Source: Plectosphaerella cucumerina | Taxonomy: Eukaryota; Ascomycota; Sordariomycetes; Glomerellales; Plectosphaerellaceae | Length of the DNA: 64,000 bases | Assembly: GCA_020746995.1 (NCBI GenBank) | Contig: JAGPXD010000005.1 | Location: 1,550,001 to 1,614,000 of the forward strand | Direction: 5' to 3' | In this document: in pieces, positions 8,060 to 19,200 of the stretch | Position numbering within the stretch: the stretch's first letter is position 1 | How the letters are laid out: every line of letters starts with the position of its first letter | Made by a program: the position numbers and the translations under genes | Notes under the pieces: generated by a model | What the model saw: only the letters and a program-made list of their open reading frames with translations | Told to the model about the DNA's origin: nothing | The model's database searches: none

Positions 8060-10054
8060 TCACCACCAGCCGCCCCAACCCCATCGACCTGTCGTCCTGC
8101 TCGCAGCGCTGGACTTGCGAGTCGACGAGCCCTTCCTTATCTTCGACCGCAGCCCAAAGTCATGCAGCGAATCCGAGTACGGTGAGTTTTTGGCGGACGA
8201 TCCTCCACGGGAGTTGGGGGTGCGATTCTCCTTCATCTTGGAGGCGTCCTCAGCAATGCTCTGGGCGGTGTAACCCGGGCTGTTCGCGCTACCAAACACT
8301 CGAGGCTGTGATGTGTCCGCAATCCGAGGCGAAAAGGCCATTCGTGGTCGCGCATTGTGTCCAATTTCGGTGAAAGGCATGTTTCTGAACCCGTCCAACG
8401 ACATCCTAGGCTTCTGGGGAACTCGGTCCGGGAAAAGGGTGGGCTGCGGCTGACGGACGGTGTTGTTCTTCTGCAGGCTTGTCTTCCTTTGCGGAACGAC
8501 GACAGGTGTTGTGGCAGCACTGCCACCAAGCTGGACTGATCCGCTGTTGCTCGCATCGTCTGGCCCTTCGCTGTCAGCGACTGTTCGCCACGCTGTCCCG
8601 GTGCTTTCGTTACCGCTCGAGTACGATATTGAGGCGCTGACACGTCGTGATGACTGGGTTGATGCAGGAGGAGCCAGGTCGAGGCCTTCATGCAGGCTGT
8701 CACCACGGTCCAGAATCTCATGAATGGCGTTTGCGGTTCGCTGTGGTCCCCAGTGTGCTGCTACGATTCTGAAGAGCGGGTTCGGTGTCCGAGCCGTCGG
8801 TCGTGGGCTCCATTGAGAAGACAAATCACGACGTTCCATGGCTGCCGTTGCGTTCGTCTCGATAGACGTATGCAGCGAGCTAACGCCATCGCTCGCCCGG
8901 GAGACCCGCGGCGTGGAGAGATGTCCTGGTTTCCTGGATGGAAACGCCGGGTGGCTGTACGTCACCCGCACCTGCATGTAGTCCGCGTGAGAGCTTCCGA
9001 GCTGCTGCTCCAGGTCTTCGATGAGGCTGTCAGAGATGGTCGAGAGGGAGCTTCGCCGCTGATCCTCGCCCCACGACGGTCGAAAATGGACCTGGACGAG
9101 TATCAGGATCGTCGAGGAGGCATCAAGGGAACTGTCATGTTAGATGTCGTCAGCTCCTCTCGACACCAATGGTCTAGAATCGCTTACGTCGGGGCCGGGT
9201 CCTCCTGCAACATCTTGGTGACAAAAACGTCCCGCAAGGGGAGTATCTCGACACGTAGATCCATCAGACATCCGAATTTGAGGAGATCTGGACTGTCTCA
9301 GCATCATTCAAGAGACGTGGCGTGGGAACGCACCTGTATCCAGCTTTCTCTGATGGTCGGCGTCGACATGTTCACTGACAAAAAGTACTTCGCCATCCCC
9401 GTTCGACGACATGATCCGCCCTGATACTTCGATCGCAACCCAAATCATATCGTTTACGTCTTCAAGCGCCGACACTTCGGGCGTAATCGTGATGTGAGGA
9501 ACGAGCACCTTGTGCTCTAGTGGTCGCGATGATTGCCCATACCCTGGCGCCCCAGGTGGTGGGAACCGAGTCGATTGTATGGAGCCATTGCCGTCGTATG
9601 CGACGGAAAACGGCGGGGACATCACTTGGCTTGGCATCCCAAGCCAACCGGACTGAGGATACATGTGTGTGGTCGTCGATGGCGATGCGCTGGTGAACGT
9701 CGGACTCTCACCATTCGACTGAACCCTGGACTCGTGCCTCGCTGGTGCCGCCGGGAGTTTGACGTAAGACCGCTCTGGTCTGAGAAGTCGCCGAAAAGCC
9801 GGCGCGCGTGCAGCTCGGGGCGTCAGGTCTTCCTGGCCCCTCTTCCTGACCGACAGGGATTGCTGAGGCATCAGGGCGTCTGTCGTGGACTCAATGCGCT
9901 CGTCAATCGAGGTCGATTCACCGCTCGACAAACGCGATGCGGGCTGTTCATCGCCAGGCAGGATCCTGCGCGTCGATCGCTTGACAACCCGAAGAGGGGC
10001 AGGCTGTGGAGTTGAGGAGCGCAGCTCCAGCGAGGCCATTTCGGAAGCCAACAT
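8060..10054 (-). CDS. Uncharacterised 630-aa fungal protein, Ser/Pro-rich
   Basis: I do not recognise this family. Exons 9334-10054, 9188-9287 and 8060-9131 join in phase to 630 aa. The N-terminal 170 residues are disordered (Ser, Arg, Pro, Gln). A folded-looking core runs from about 180 to 330. It has alternating hydrophobic stretches (VLVPHITITPEVSALEDVND, IWVAIEVSGRI, LRVEILPLRDVFVTKML, STILILVQVHFRPSWG) that look like a beta-sandwich, followed by a short coiled-coil-like piece (SDSLIEDLEQQLGSSHADYMQVRV). The rest is low-complexity Ser/Thr/Pro with possible phosphorylation sites and a basic stretch (RSKIRKGSSTRKSS), ending in a Trp/Gly-rich GWGWGGWW tail. It begins only 167 bp downstream of the stop of the E2-like gene on the same strand, so the two may be co-expressed. 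Confidence 0.7.
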
Positions 10055-10221
10055 GGCAATAAAGAGTAATCTGCTGGATGAGAAGAATGATCACGGTTAA
10101 CAGTGTGATATTGGAAAGCGGGGGCTGGCGATGCAAGGTCACAACAAGAGGTATCATTGAAGTCAGGGCTGGCTGATGATGCAAGGCAAGTGAGGTGTGT
10201 GCGTGGTGAGGAAGCGACGGC

Positions 10222-11388
10222 TTAGACGGTGCTTCCCAGAGTCCGAAGAAGGTTCTCCTTGGCGGTCGTGATGTCCCCTTCCTCCATCGGCAGGAAGTGT
10301 ATCTGTAGGCATGTTAGTGACGTCGAGGGAAGGAAGCATGCAGCCACTCACCAGTTCCTCCCCCGCGGCCGTGCCGCCATACAAGATGGACTCGGACATT
10401 GACGTTGCGATGCCTTTCTTCACGCGAGTCTCCCAGACGCCCTCCCAATTCCATTCCGCTGGATCCCTCGCAGCCACCGGCGGTGTCGTCGGGACACCAG
10501 GCGATTTGGGCTTGGCCTCCTCAGCGGCCGGCTCCTGCACTTCCTTTACCTCGCCTTCAGCGGGCGCAGCCTCCTCGGGCTTTTCCGCCTCCTTGGCAGC
10601 CGGTCCCTTTCCCAGCATGCGCTGCCTGGTCTTCCAGGCGTACCACGCCCCCGGATTCCCAGCCGCCTCGAGCGGCAACGAGTCAATCACCTCTTCGTCA
10701 TCGAACGTGCTGCGGATGTAGCGGAGGACTTCATAAGTCGACACGCTGCTCGTAAGGGACGACTGCCCCGCGCCGGGGGTCATCGATGCAGCCGTAGCCT
10801 TGGAATCCGGCGTCTGCGTGACGCTCGAGATGCCGCCCTTGGCCGGCGTCGCCGGGACCCGCGGCTGTTGCGAAGAGCCAGGCGCCCTGCTCCGGCGGCC
10901 GAACCAGCCGGGGAACCCATGGCGGAGCGAGTAGCCACCCGGAGGCAAGCGCTCATCGTCGGTGGCGCTAACGGTGCCGTTGTCCTGAATGTCGGTGGTG
11001 TACATGTAGGTCGTCAGGGGCGCTATGAGAGGGTGGAAGAGATCCGTCGAGAAGGTGACTAGGGGCGGGAGCTGGGGGTATGAATCCGGGAACGAGATCT
11101 GGAACCGGAGGATGACGTTCTCGTACGGCCCTGGAGGCGGTCAGTGGCAGTTCGTAACCCGTGACTTGAGAGGCATACCCTTCCGGATGAACATGACGCC
11201 GGCCCAAAGAGTTGGATCGCCAGGGGTGAGGCTGAGGAAAATGCCTTCGGGACAAGCCTGCTTGAGCCCGGAGCTGGTGAGAGGTCAGCTTGACAACACG
11301 TTGGGCCTGGTCGCGTAGACACGTACAACTCGGCCAGCAGATGCTGCCGCCTCAGGGACGGCATGCTGCTCAGTCTTGGGTTCGTCAT
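10222..11388 (-). CDS. E2-like (UBC-fold) protein lacking the catalytic Cys, FTS/AKTIP type
   Basis: 338-aa protein from exons 11327-11388, 11179-11273, 10352-11130 and 10222-10302; all phases agree. Residues about 12-115 show a ubiquitin-conjugating fold signature: LWAGVMFIRKGPYENVILRF, FPDSYPQLPPLVTF, then the HP of FHPLI. The usual G-x-I-C-L segment after HP is replaced by APLTTYMY, and the only cysteine in the whole product is Cys28, near the N-terminus. It therefore cannot be an ordinary E2. Known inactive E2-like proteins of this layout are FTS/AKTIP, the E2-like subunit of the FTS-Hook-FHIP dynein adaptor on early endosomes (FtsA in Aspergillus nidulans). The C-terminal part has an acidic Ala/Glu/Pro region and a WNWEGVWETRVKKGI motif. 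An upstream in-frame ATG at 11436 could add 16 residues. The FTS assignment is a family-level inference. Confidence 0.72.
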
Positions 11389-12348
11389 GGTTGCAGAATC
11401 ATTTGTCCGATTTGCACTTTGTGAGTAGGAATACAAGAACGGTCTTTCTCATGAGTTGTCATGCGTCGCCTGAACAACAGTTGGATGAGACACGACCGAG
11501 GGCGGTGAGTGCCAGGGCGGTCAGATTCTGCCGCATTTATGGAGATGGACTGATAAGATAAGCCAAGGCCTGGCAAAAACGGACGAGGGGCAGCACAGTG
11601 CGCCGAAAAGCTCGAGGCGGGGTACCGCTCCCATCCCAGCCATTCAAGCACACAGAACAAACCCGGAACCGATCCCGCTGAAGCTTCACATCACAGCAGG
11701 CATCCCGTCTCCGCGCGCTGCACGTCTGCAAGGACCCAGAAATGGCGGTCAGCCCGTTCAGGTCCGCGGCATCCGAGCATATGCGGTTCATCGCATCACG
11801 CAGCAGCAGCCCTGATTGGGATTTGCAGGGAGGAAACATCGCTTGTCCCCAAATCGACATGTCACTCAGCGAAGGAACGGACAGGGGCCAGCATTGAGCC
11901 CATGCAGCGAGATGCCGATGCCCAGTCAGCCCGGTGCAGCAACTATCGAAATAAAACGGCTGACCGGGCGCACGGGCAGCACAGGGGCCAGGGGGAGCGT
12001 ATGTCGGTGAGTGACCGAATCGGTCTGGGGAGAGCAAATATCTCGTGTCGGGCGCATGCTCGAGGCGCCGAGTCTACTGTATTGTGCGCTATGGGCGCCC
12101 TTGTTCAGCGTCGACGAGGCTGGGGTTGGTCGCCTGGGGAGCAAATGAATGGCAGTCCTCGGCCCTCTGGACCTTAGGTCCTCAGGTCCTCAATCCCGTC
12201 CGGGGCGTGCGCCCCCCGGCGTTGACTCCGGGGTGAGCCCGCATGATTGCCTGTGCCAGCCTCGTTCCGGAGGCGCCTCCTGGCATCAATACCAGGGTTG
12301 ATGGCTGGGCTGGGCTGGGCCGGCCGTTGCTAGGGTCGTGCCTCGGGA
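11389..12348. other. Intergenic, no gene seen
   Basis: About 960 bp between the start of the E2-like gene and the stop of the CCDC124-like gene, both on the minus strand. It should hold the promoter of the former and the terminator of the latter. Open frames here are short and lack family features. A run of short repeats, GGCTGGGCTGGGCTGGGCC, lies near 12304-12322. Confidence 0.45.
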
Positions 12349-13247
12349 CTACTTTCCTCCCAAGCGGCTCTCGATCTTGGTCCTCTCCTGCTGCCTAAGG
12401 TCTGCCAGCTCCTCCTTGGTTGTGTCGAACTTTGCGTGCACCTGGTTGAAGGGGTTCTCGGGGCTCTTCTCAAACTCCTTGCGGACCTTGTCCTTGCGCT
12501 GCTGCAGACGCAGACCCTGGCCAGAGCCGTCGTTGTCCATCTCCTGCAGCCGGCGCTCTTCAAAGGCGGCATAGGCAGCCTTGAACCTGCGCTCGGGGTG
12601 CTTCTCGATCTTCTCGGCGCTGCCGCTCGTCAGAGTCAGGGCGTCGAGGGCGTTGTCGATACCTGAGGCGTTGAGTGCCGTGGGCTTGCTGTCGCCGTCG
12701 AGCTGCGAGAGGTCGAGGCCGCGGGTCTTCTTGACGGCCGTCTTGGCGTTCTTCGGGGCCGACCTGCTGGGTAGGCTGGCCTCCTCCTCCTTCAGCATGG
12801 CCTCGCGCTCGGCCTTCTTGCGAGCGGCATCGGCCTTCTTGGCCGCTTCGGCTTCCCTGTGGCGCGCGCGTGTTAGCAGGTGACAATTAAGACGCTGACA
12901 GCCTGTGTCACATTCACAGGGGCAGTGACGGAGGTGACAGGAGGACAAGTACAAGTCTTGGTGTCGCCTCGGTCAGGGGTGTGCCCTATAGGTAGCCACT
13001 CCCGCCAAGGCAAGAGGGCAGGGCAGGGTAGAGATGCCGCCGGGGCAGGTTCCGGACATGGGTGGCAGATGCATTATGCTGTGTACACTCACTTCTTTGC
13101 GTTGCTCTTGGAGCCCTTGGACCACTCGTCAGCCTCGGCGGCGGCCTTCTTCGCGTCGGCCTCAGCAGCCTTAGCTGCAGCGGCATCGGCCTTGCGGGCA
13201 TTGCCCGCAACCTTCTTGCTGTTCTCGGCCCCCTTCTTGCCCGCCAT
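12349..13247 (-). CDS. CCDC124/Oxs1-like DUF1014 protein
   Basis: 220-aa highly charged protein from exons 13093-13247 and 12349-12856. The N-terminal half is an Ala/Lys/Glu-rich coiled coil beginning MAGKKGAENSKK, the second half is the conserved DUF1014 region (LDALTL, RRFKAAYAAFEERRL, LRLQQRKDKVRKEFEKSPENPFNQ). Members include human CCDC124 and S. pombe Oxs1; budding yeast Lso2 is a short relative. CCDC124 and Lso2 bind idle 80S ribosomes near the tRNA and GTPase centre, so a ribosome-associated role is expected. The single intron is 236 nt, several times longer than the others in this window; its branch-like TGCTAAC lies close to the acceptor. The gene is divergent from the MFS gene 8.4 kb away. 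Confidence 0.88.
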
Positions 13248-16200
13248 TGTATTGTTTGCTTGGGTTGATGTTTCGGTTCCTGCTGGCTGCCTTCGGAACG
13301 GCCCTTTGCACCTCGGAGACGGAGATGCGAGGCGGGGTCGGTCGGGTTGGTCTCTGGGAGCTCAGGCTGTCGATGCGAGATGCGTTGTTCGTTCGTTCGT
13401 CGTCGGGAGGGTGGGCGGACGGCTAGCTGCTGGTCGAGGGGGTTGTGTCTTTGTGAGCAAGGTGGCGATCGATTCCGTCGACCAGATCAGATAATGTCGA
13501 TAGAACTTGGACGAGGTGGACGGTGAAGAGTCACTCCGTGTGGAACTTGGACAAATCACGTTTGTCTACGCGCTGCAGCCGCGGGCATCGGGCAGCCAGT
13601 GTCATCGACACATTTGCCCGAAGGACGGCGCAAATGCGGGGACAGTGACGTCCTGGAATGCGCCGCACTGTGGGTCGCAGCAGCAGCAGCAACTCAGGCA
13701 GGTGCAGCTGTTGTTTGCTCCTTCCCCTTCCCACCTATCGACATCCATGCAAATGCAGTGATGGATTTGGAAGTCGCGACCCTGATGCACCACGCCACAT
13801 CATCTTACACCCTCGACCGACCAGCTTGTTCCCATCCCCAGGATCACCATCCTCATCACTACACCACCACGCGGCCGACATCATGACCACGAGACCGGCC
13901 GGTTACGTCGGCTACAGCACATCTTGGCCCTGTACAGCCTCATACCGAGCACAACGCACGCGCATAGTGCTGCAGCTCGCCGAAGCCGCGTCCCCGACGT
14001 GCACAAGGCGGAACGCCGGAGCTCAACGTACCACTCGCCCATCTCACGTTGCCTTGCAGACGTGATATCAGATATGATATGCACATACATGCCGCAGCCC
14101 ATCCTCGACAAGATGGTCTACGCGATCAGCTGACCCAAAAGCAACCACTCAAGCTCCTTTGATCTCAGTCTGCATCCGCCTGTCCCTGTTGTACATGGGA
14201 CATGGCGCCGGAGTCCTCATGTACTCGACTGTACGCCGCTGACCGAACAATCAGCCTGACCATTCAGGGCAAACCTCGGTCAGGGAATCTGCAGGGCCCT
14301 TCCTATTCCAACGGCCTCGCTTCCTATTGTAGGACGCCCCCGGATGCAACTCTTCCAGCACCCCCCTTGGACGGTGTGCAGAACTCGTGCCAGGGTCGCA
14401 GCAACTCGACAGACGCCGGCACGATGCGGAAGACGCCTGATCGACACCCCTGATGAGTTCAGCGACCTTACGGCCGAGGCTGGCCGTCGAAGCGAGCAGC
14501 ATGGCGTTGCTCTTGCCCGCATCCCCAGTCTCCCGGTACTCAGCTGCACCCTTGGTCTCATGGCATCCCGAGTCGTCTTTCAGAGCGCGCGAGGCCAGGC
14601 GCCAGGGTAGCCTTGCATCTATTATTCCGAACATCCAACACACATCGCCTACCGAGCACCCTTCCCGCCCTCCAATGCCAGAGGCAATGCCAAGGCACAG
14701 ATACCCTCCTTCGGCGAGATTCGATTTCTTCCTTCTTCCCCGTGGAGGGTGTTGAGGGACTTAGATGATGGACAACGGCAGCCATCCGCGACGGACGTGT
14801 GCTTTCGACTGGGATCAACAGCGCCCCGTCATACCGAGCGTCGAGCGCGAGCGGTGCCACGTAGTTGACGCGGTTCGGTGTTGAGGCTTCGGCGCTGACC
14901 TCATGACCCGGTCCTACGCGGATGGCACGATGGGCTGCGGAAGCGCCGCTGCCGGGCACGATTGTGTGCTGTTGGTCGCACAAGGAGCACAAACAAGCTG
15001 CGGGTGAGGCTTGTCTGTACGACCCGAGCTTGGCCTTGCTTTGATATCGCCATGCAATCGACCTCACCGCGGCGGGTCACCGGAACTGGCTCGCCTCAGC
15101 AGCATATCTGAAGAAGCCGGACTGAAACCTCCCTGCATATTGGAAAGATTCGGATTCCGACCACATATGTCGTGCTGGCAAGCCTCGTGGGGACCGCCGG
15201 AAGCCAGGCATCGAGGCCGAAGCCGTCTGGAAAGTCTACAAACGAACAAGTCAACGGGAGCCGCGCTGGGATCCAATACAAGCAGACGAGCCACCCCGCC
15301 TCCCTACCATCCCCTCGGCCGGCGACAGCAATTTCTGTATCAAGCTGATGGCAACGGGAGCTGGCGGGACTCCGCGGGCTGAGCGCTGTTGCCTTGCCGA
15401 AAGAGACCGAAACACAGGCAGCCATCGAAGGATCGACGTCTATCGAGGAATGTGCTGGTGACGGCCCCAATCTGATCGGGCGACCGTTGTGTGTTGCTCG
15501 GAAGCCGACGTCGGATGTCGCTCGAGCAGCGTTTCTTCTTCCAGGCGCAGGGCGCTCCTGCAAGAGTATCACGGGATGCCGCCTTGAAAATGTTCCTCTT
15601 TCAACACCATCAGAGACAGCCGCCCAGCCCTGCCGCCTGTCGCATCTGAGACCTGCATATACTCGGTCAAGAAGCTCTGACCGGTCGGCGTAAAGAAGCA
15701 GCATCATCCGACTGACATGCCGAAAGCAAGGCAACCCAGGCATTGCACGTTTCTCCGTCAAGGCCCACACGTAATGCGACGGCCGCCACAGGGCCGATCG
15801 CCATCTGCCGGCAATGGGCGCCCGTTCGCCCATTGGATATGGGTGCCACGAGTCTGGGCATTCGCCCCCCGGGGAACGCCAGCACAGCTTCCCCGTGATG
15901 AGTGTTTGCTGCAAACCATTCGATCAAGGGGTCGACCCTGCAATCATCGCGCCCGCAGCGACGGGTCGACTCGTTGCTTCTTCCCACGGCCAAATCACTA
16001 AACGAAGCTGAAACAGGGCTTGGGGTGATCCTCGCCGACAATGGCACACTCATTTGAGGTCGAGATTTGCCTCACATCCACCCAAGCTCCATTCAGATGG
16101 CAAATTCCGGGGCATTGTTTCAGTGAGACGAACTTGGGTTTTCTAGAAGCCATGCGGAGGAAAGAAGCCAGGCAGAGACAAGAAGCCAGAGACACACAGC

Positions 16201-19200
16201 TTGGCCGAAGCAGCCGAAGCAGGACCATCGTCCGCAAGCGACGCGACGCGGCGAAGGTTCCAAAAGCTTCAATGTGTCCGCCCCGCCGCTGCTTTCGCTG
16301 GGCGCCGAGGCTCACTTAGACGACGATGCGGTCAACACGGCTCCATGACGACTCTCCGCTGAAGCGCATCGTCACCCGATGCCGAATCCCGTTCGCTTGG
16401 TGAACGGATGGGGACTTCTGTACCAATGGCACGATGGTTTTTCCGACGCCTTCAAGAGAAGAAGCGGGATCTGCGAACGTGATCCGCTGGCCTGCCCAGC
16501 ACCCCCTTGTCCTCCTAGGACAACAACCATTCACAGTCCCTGCGACGCAGCTTCGCCGCGTGGGAAGCTGGATGAGTTCCTGGCTTCGACACCTCTGACA
16601 GCACACCAACCGCCGGCGGATGGGGCTTGGAGGGGCCGGGTGGATTGCGTCTCCCAGCCCATCGGATGCGAACCCTCGTCCCGGGTGCCCATTCCTGTTC
16701 CAGGTTGAGCGTGTTGGAGTGTTCCGACGGCTTCCCCGAGCGGGCACCCGCCGACCATTCGGCTGCTCCCCTTTGCTCGACTCGCTGGGACCAGCAGGTC
16801 CACACACACACCCCGCCGCTCTGACCCCTGTAGGGTGGAGGGTGCCCCTGGACGTTCCCGGGCGTCCGGGTCTCGGGACCTCGCTCACCCATGCGGCAGG
16901 GTAGATTCGTTGTATCTCATCGTGGGGTCACCCCCCCCTTTTCTCTCATTTTTTGCAGATGCCCCGAATCCGAGGGAGGGGCATGATGTCCTCTCGGCGG
17001 CTCGCAGAAGGGAGATGATCTCCGATCGAGAGATGGCAAAAGAAAGGCACCACCTGCGAACACGAAGCTGCCTGCCCCTCTTTGCAGCGTGGTCTGCAGA
17101 AGCAGTGTCTCATAAAAGAAGGAAGGCCAGTTCGCGATGTGCCCGATGAGCTGAGCCCGATGAGCCCGATGCGCTGTTCGTCCGTTGTCACCACGGGGCA
17201 CGCACGATGAGGCCTTACAAGGAGACCGGTAGGGGCTTTTCTTCTCTGCACGACATGCATGCATGCGAGAGACTCCAAGCTCAAGTTTGACGTCGGGGGA
17301 CGGGCGGAGTTTCCGCTTGATTACGACACGAAGAGCTGCCGCGTCAATCCCCTGCGTGGCTCGTCTTGACCGCAAATCTCCACGTCCACACATCCAGGAC
17401 GGAGGCAGGTCCGCCTCCTTTTTCTTTGGCGCCACGATACTTGCAAGGTACCTCGACTCCTGACGCGGCGTGGAACCTGGGACCTCATCCCTCGGCAGCG
17501 CTTCCGGCACTCGCTCGCTTCTTGGTTTGGGCCCAGCGCGGTGGTTTGCACGGGGCCGCTGCCTGTCCCCATTGCGACTCGCGGGCAACAGGCGGCGGCG
17601 TTTGACCCCTGAACCTTGCCGTTCCAAGAATGATTAGGGGCAATTTCCCACACACGAGGCAATCACCGCCTTTTCGTGTCCGCACGATCCGGGCAATTGG
17701 TTAGGCAGGTTGTGTTTGACAGCTCTCTCACACAGCCCTGGGCAGCACGCATGCAGACGGCGGCGGTGGAAAGAGAGACATGAATCAACGACAGGCGTCA
17801 ACGGGCTGCTCTCATGACAGACACCAAGTTTGTCGGCAAAGAGGATGCCAGTTCCGGCCACGGGGTTTCAAATCGCCGTTCTTGACACTCGCATCAAGTG
17901 GCATGCTGTTCCTTCTCTCTGTGGAACCTCCGCTTGCCGGGGAGCGCGGAACAGGGTCAGGGTCGCACGAGACGCATCTTCGAAGCAAGGATTCCAGCCT
18001 GCCACATGGTCGCAGCAGGGATAGGCGACTCGCGAGTGCGGACGGCGATGGGTCAGCTTCACCTCAAATTTCAGCGTGGCGGGGGATGCCCGCTGGTTTG
18101 AGACGGCCAGTCGTCTGGTTAATTTCTGCCGGCCTGGTGCTCATACTGACCACCTTGCCAGATCGAGGGTGCTGAAGAGCATCGGAGGAGAGGGAGAGGG
18201 CTCGAGCTCTGCAACGGCGTTACGATCTGCAAAGAAAGTCAATCGGAGAGGGAGGAGGGACTTTTGAGAACGACCGACCCCAGAGTCCCAGACGATGCTC
18301 GGACTGAACTCTCCAGGACCGCCTGCCCTCCAGGGTGAAGCCAAGAGGACCCGGCCGTTAGCTGTCCGACCCCGCAGGACGAGCAGCAGCCGAAGCAGCG
18401 GTGCGGGCTTCTAGAAGACGGACGCATTCTTCGCGGGCATCGCTTCTGCAGGCTCAAACTGGAGACCCGCAGCCCAGCGTGGAGGTTCATCCCACCTTTC
18501 CGTCCATCTGGCAGCCAGCGCCACCGATTTGCTGGTCGTTGTACAACACACACTTTTTGTCTCCTCGCACGACTAAAACAAAGGGCCTGAAGGAGCTCGG
18601 GCCCAGAGGCTTCTCACAGCCCGAGACACATCACGGACCTCCCGCGGGCAGCAGCGCACCCGAGCCTCCCGGGCTCTTCATGCGCTGCGCTGCGCTGCAT
18701 TGTGTGGGCGGGCGGGCGGCACAGGTGACGGAACGGCAGCAACAGGACTCGTCCTCCCGTCCTCCCGCGCCGCACCCCCTGGGGGAGGAGATACCCCCCT
18801 GACTGCCGACTTGCTGGCATCAGCAGCATCAGCGGCAGCAGCACGCCACGGCAATTAGGCAACATCTCGGCCGACCGCTCTTGTACAGGATGGGCAGCCT
18901 GCATCCGGGACTGGGGGGGCCCAGCGGCTCGGGCAACTCATCTCCATCTCGCCTACCATGTCACGAGACCCTATTTTCACTCCACTGATGGACGAGTGAC
19001 CGGGCATCAAGCGTGGGACGGCGTGAGATGTCCGGATAGACACACGTACATTCACGAATGGGCGCGGACCGTTCGCCGGCAAGGGCAGGGCGGACGGGAG
19101 GGTGGACGGGCGGGCCATGTCATCATCCCCAGCAGATGAGTGTCTCGTGGTGTCTCCTCAGCCCGTCCTGGATATTCTTACCCGTGCCTTGCAAACCGGA

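Noticed and set aside
11988..12024. TCGG-N7-CCGA at about 12005-12019
   Set aside because: Spacer is seven, not six, so it is not a Ppr1/UaY-type site.
15096..17627. Minus-strand open frames of 272 codons (15096-15914) and 236 codons (16917-17627)
   Set aside because: No family features, random-like composition and competing frames on the other strand.
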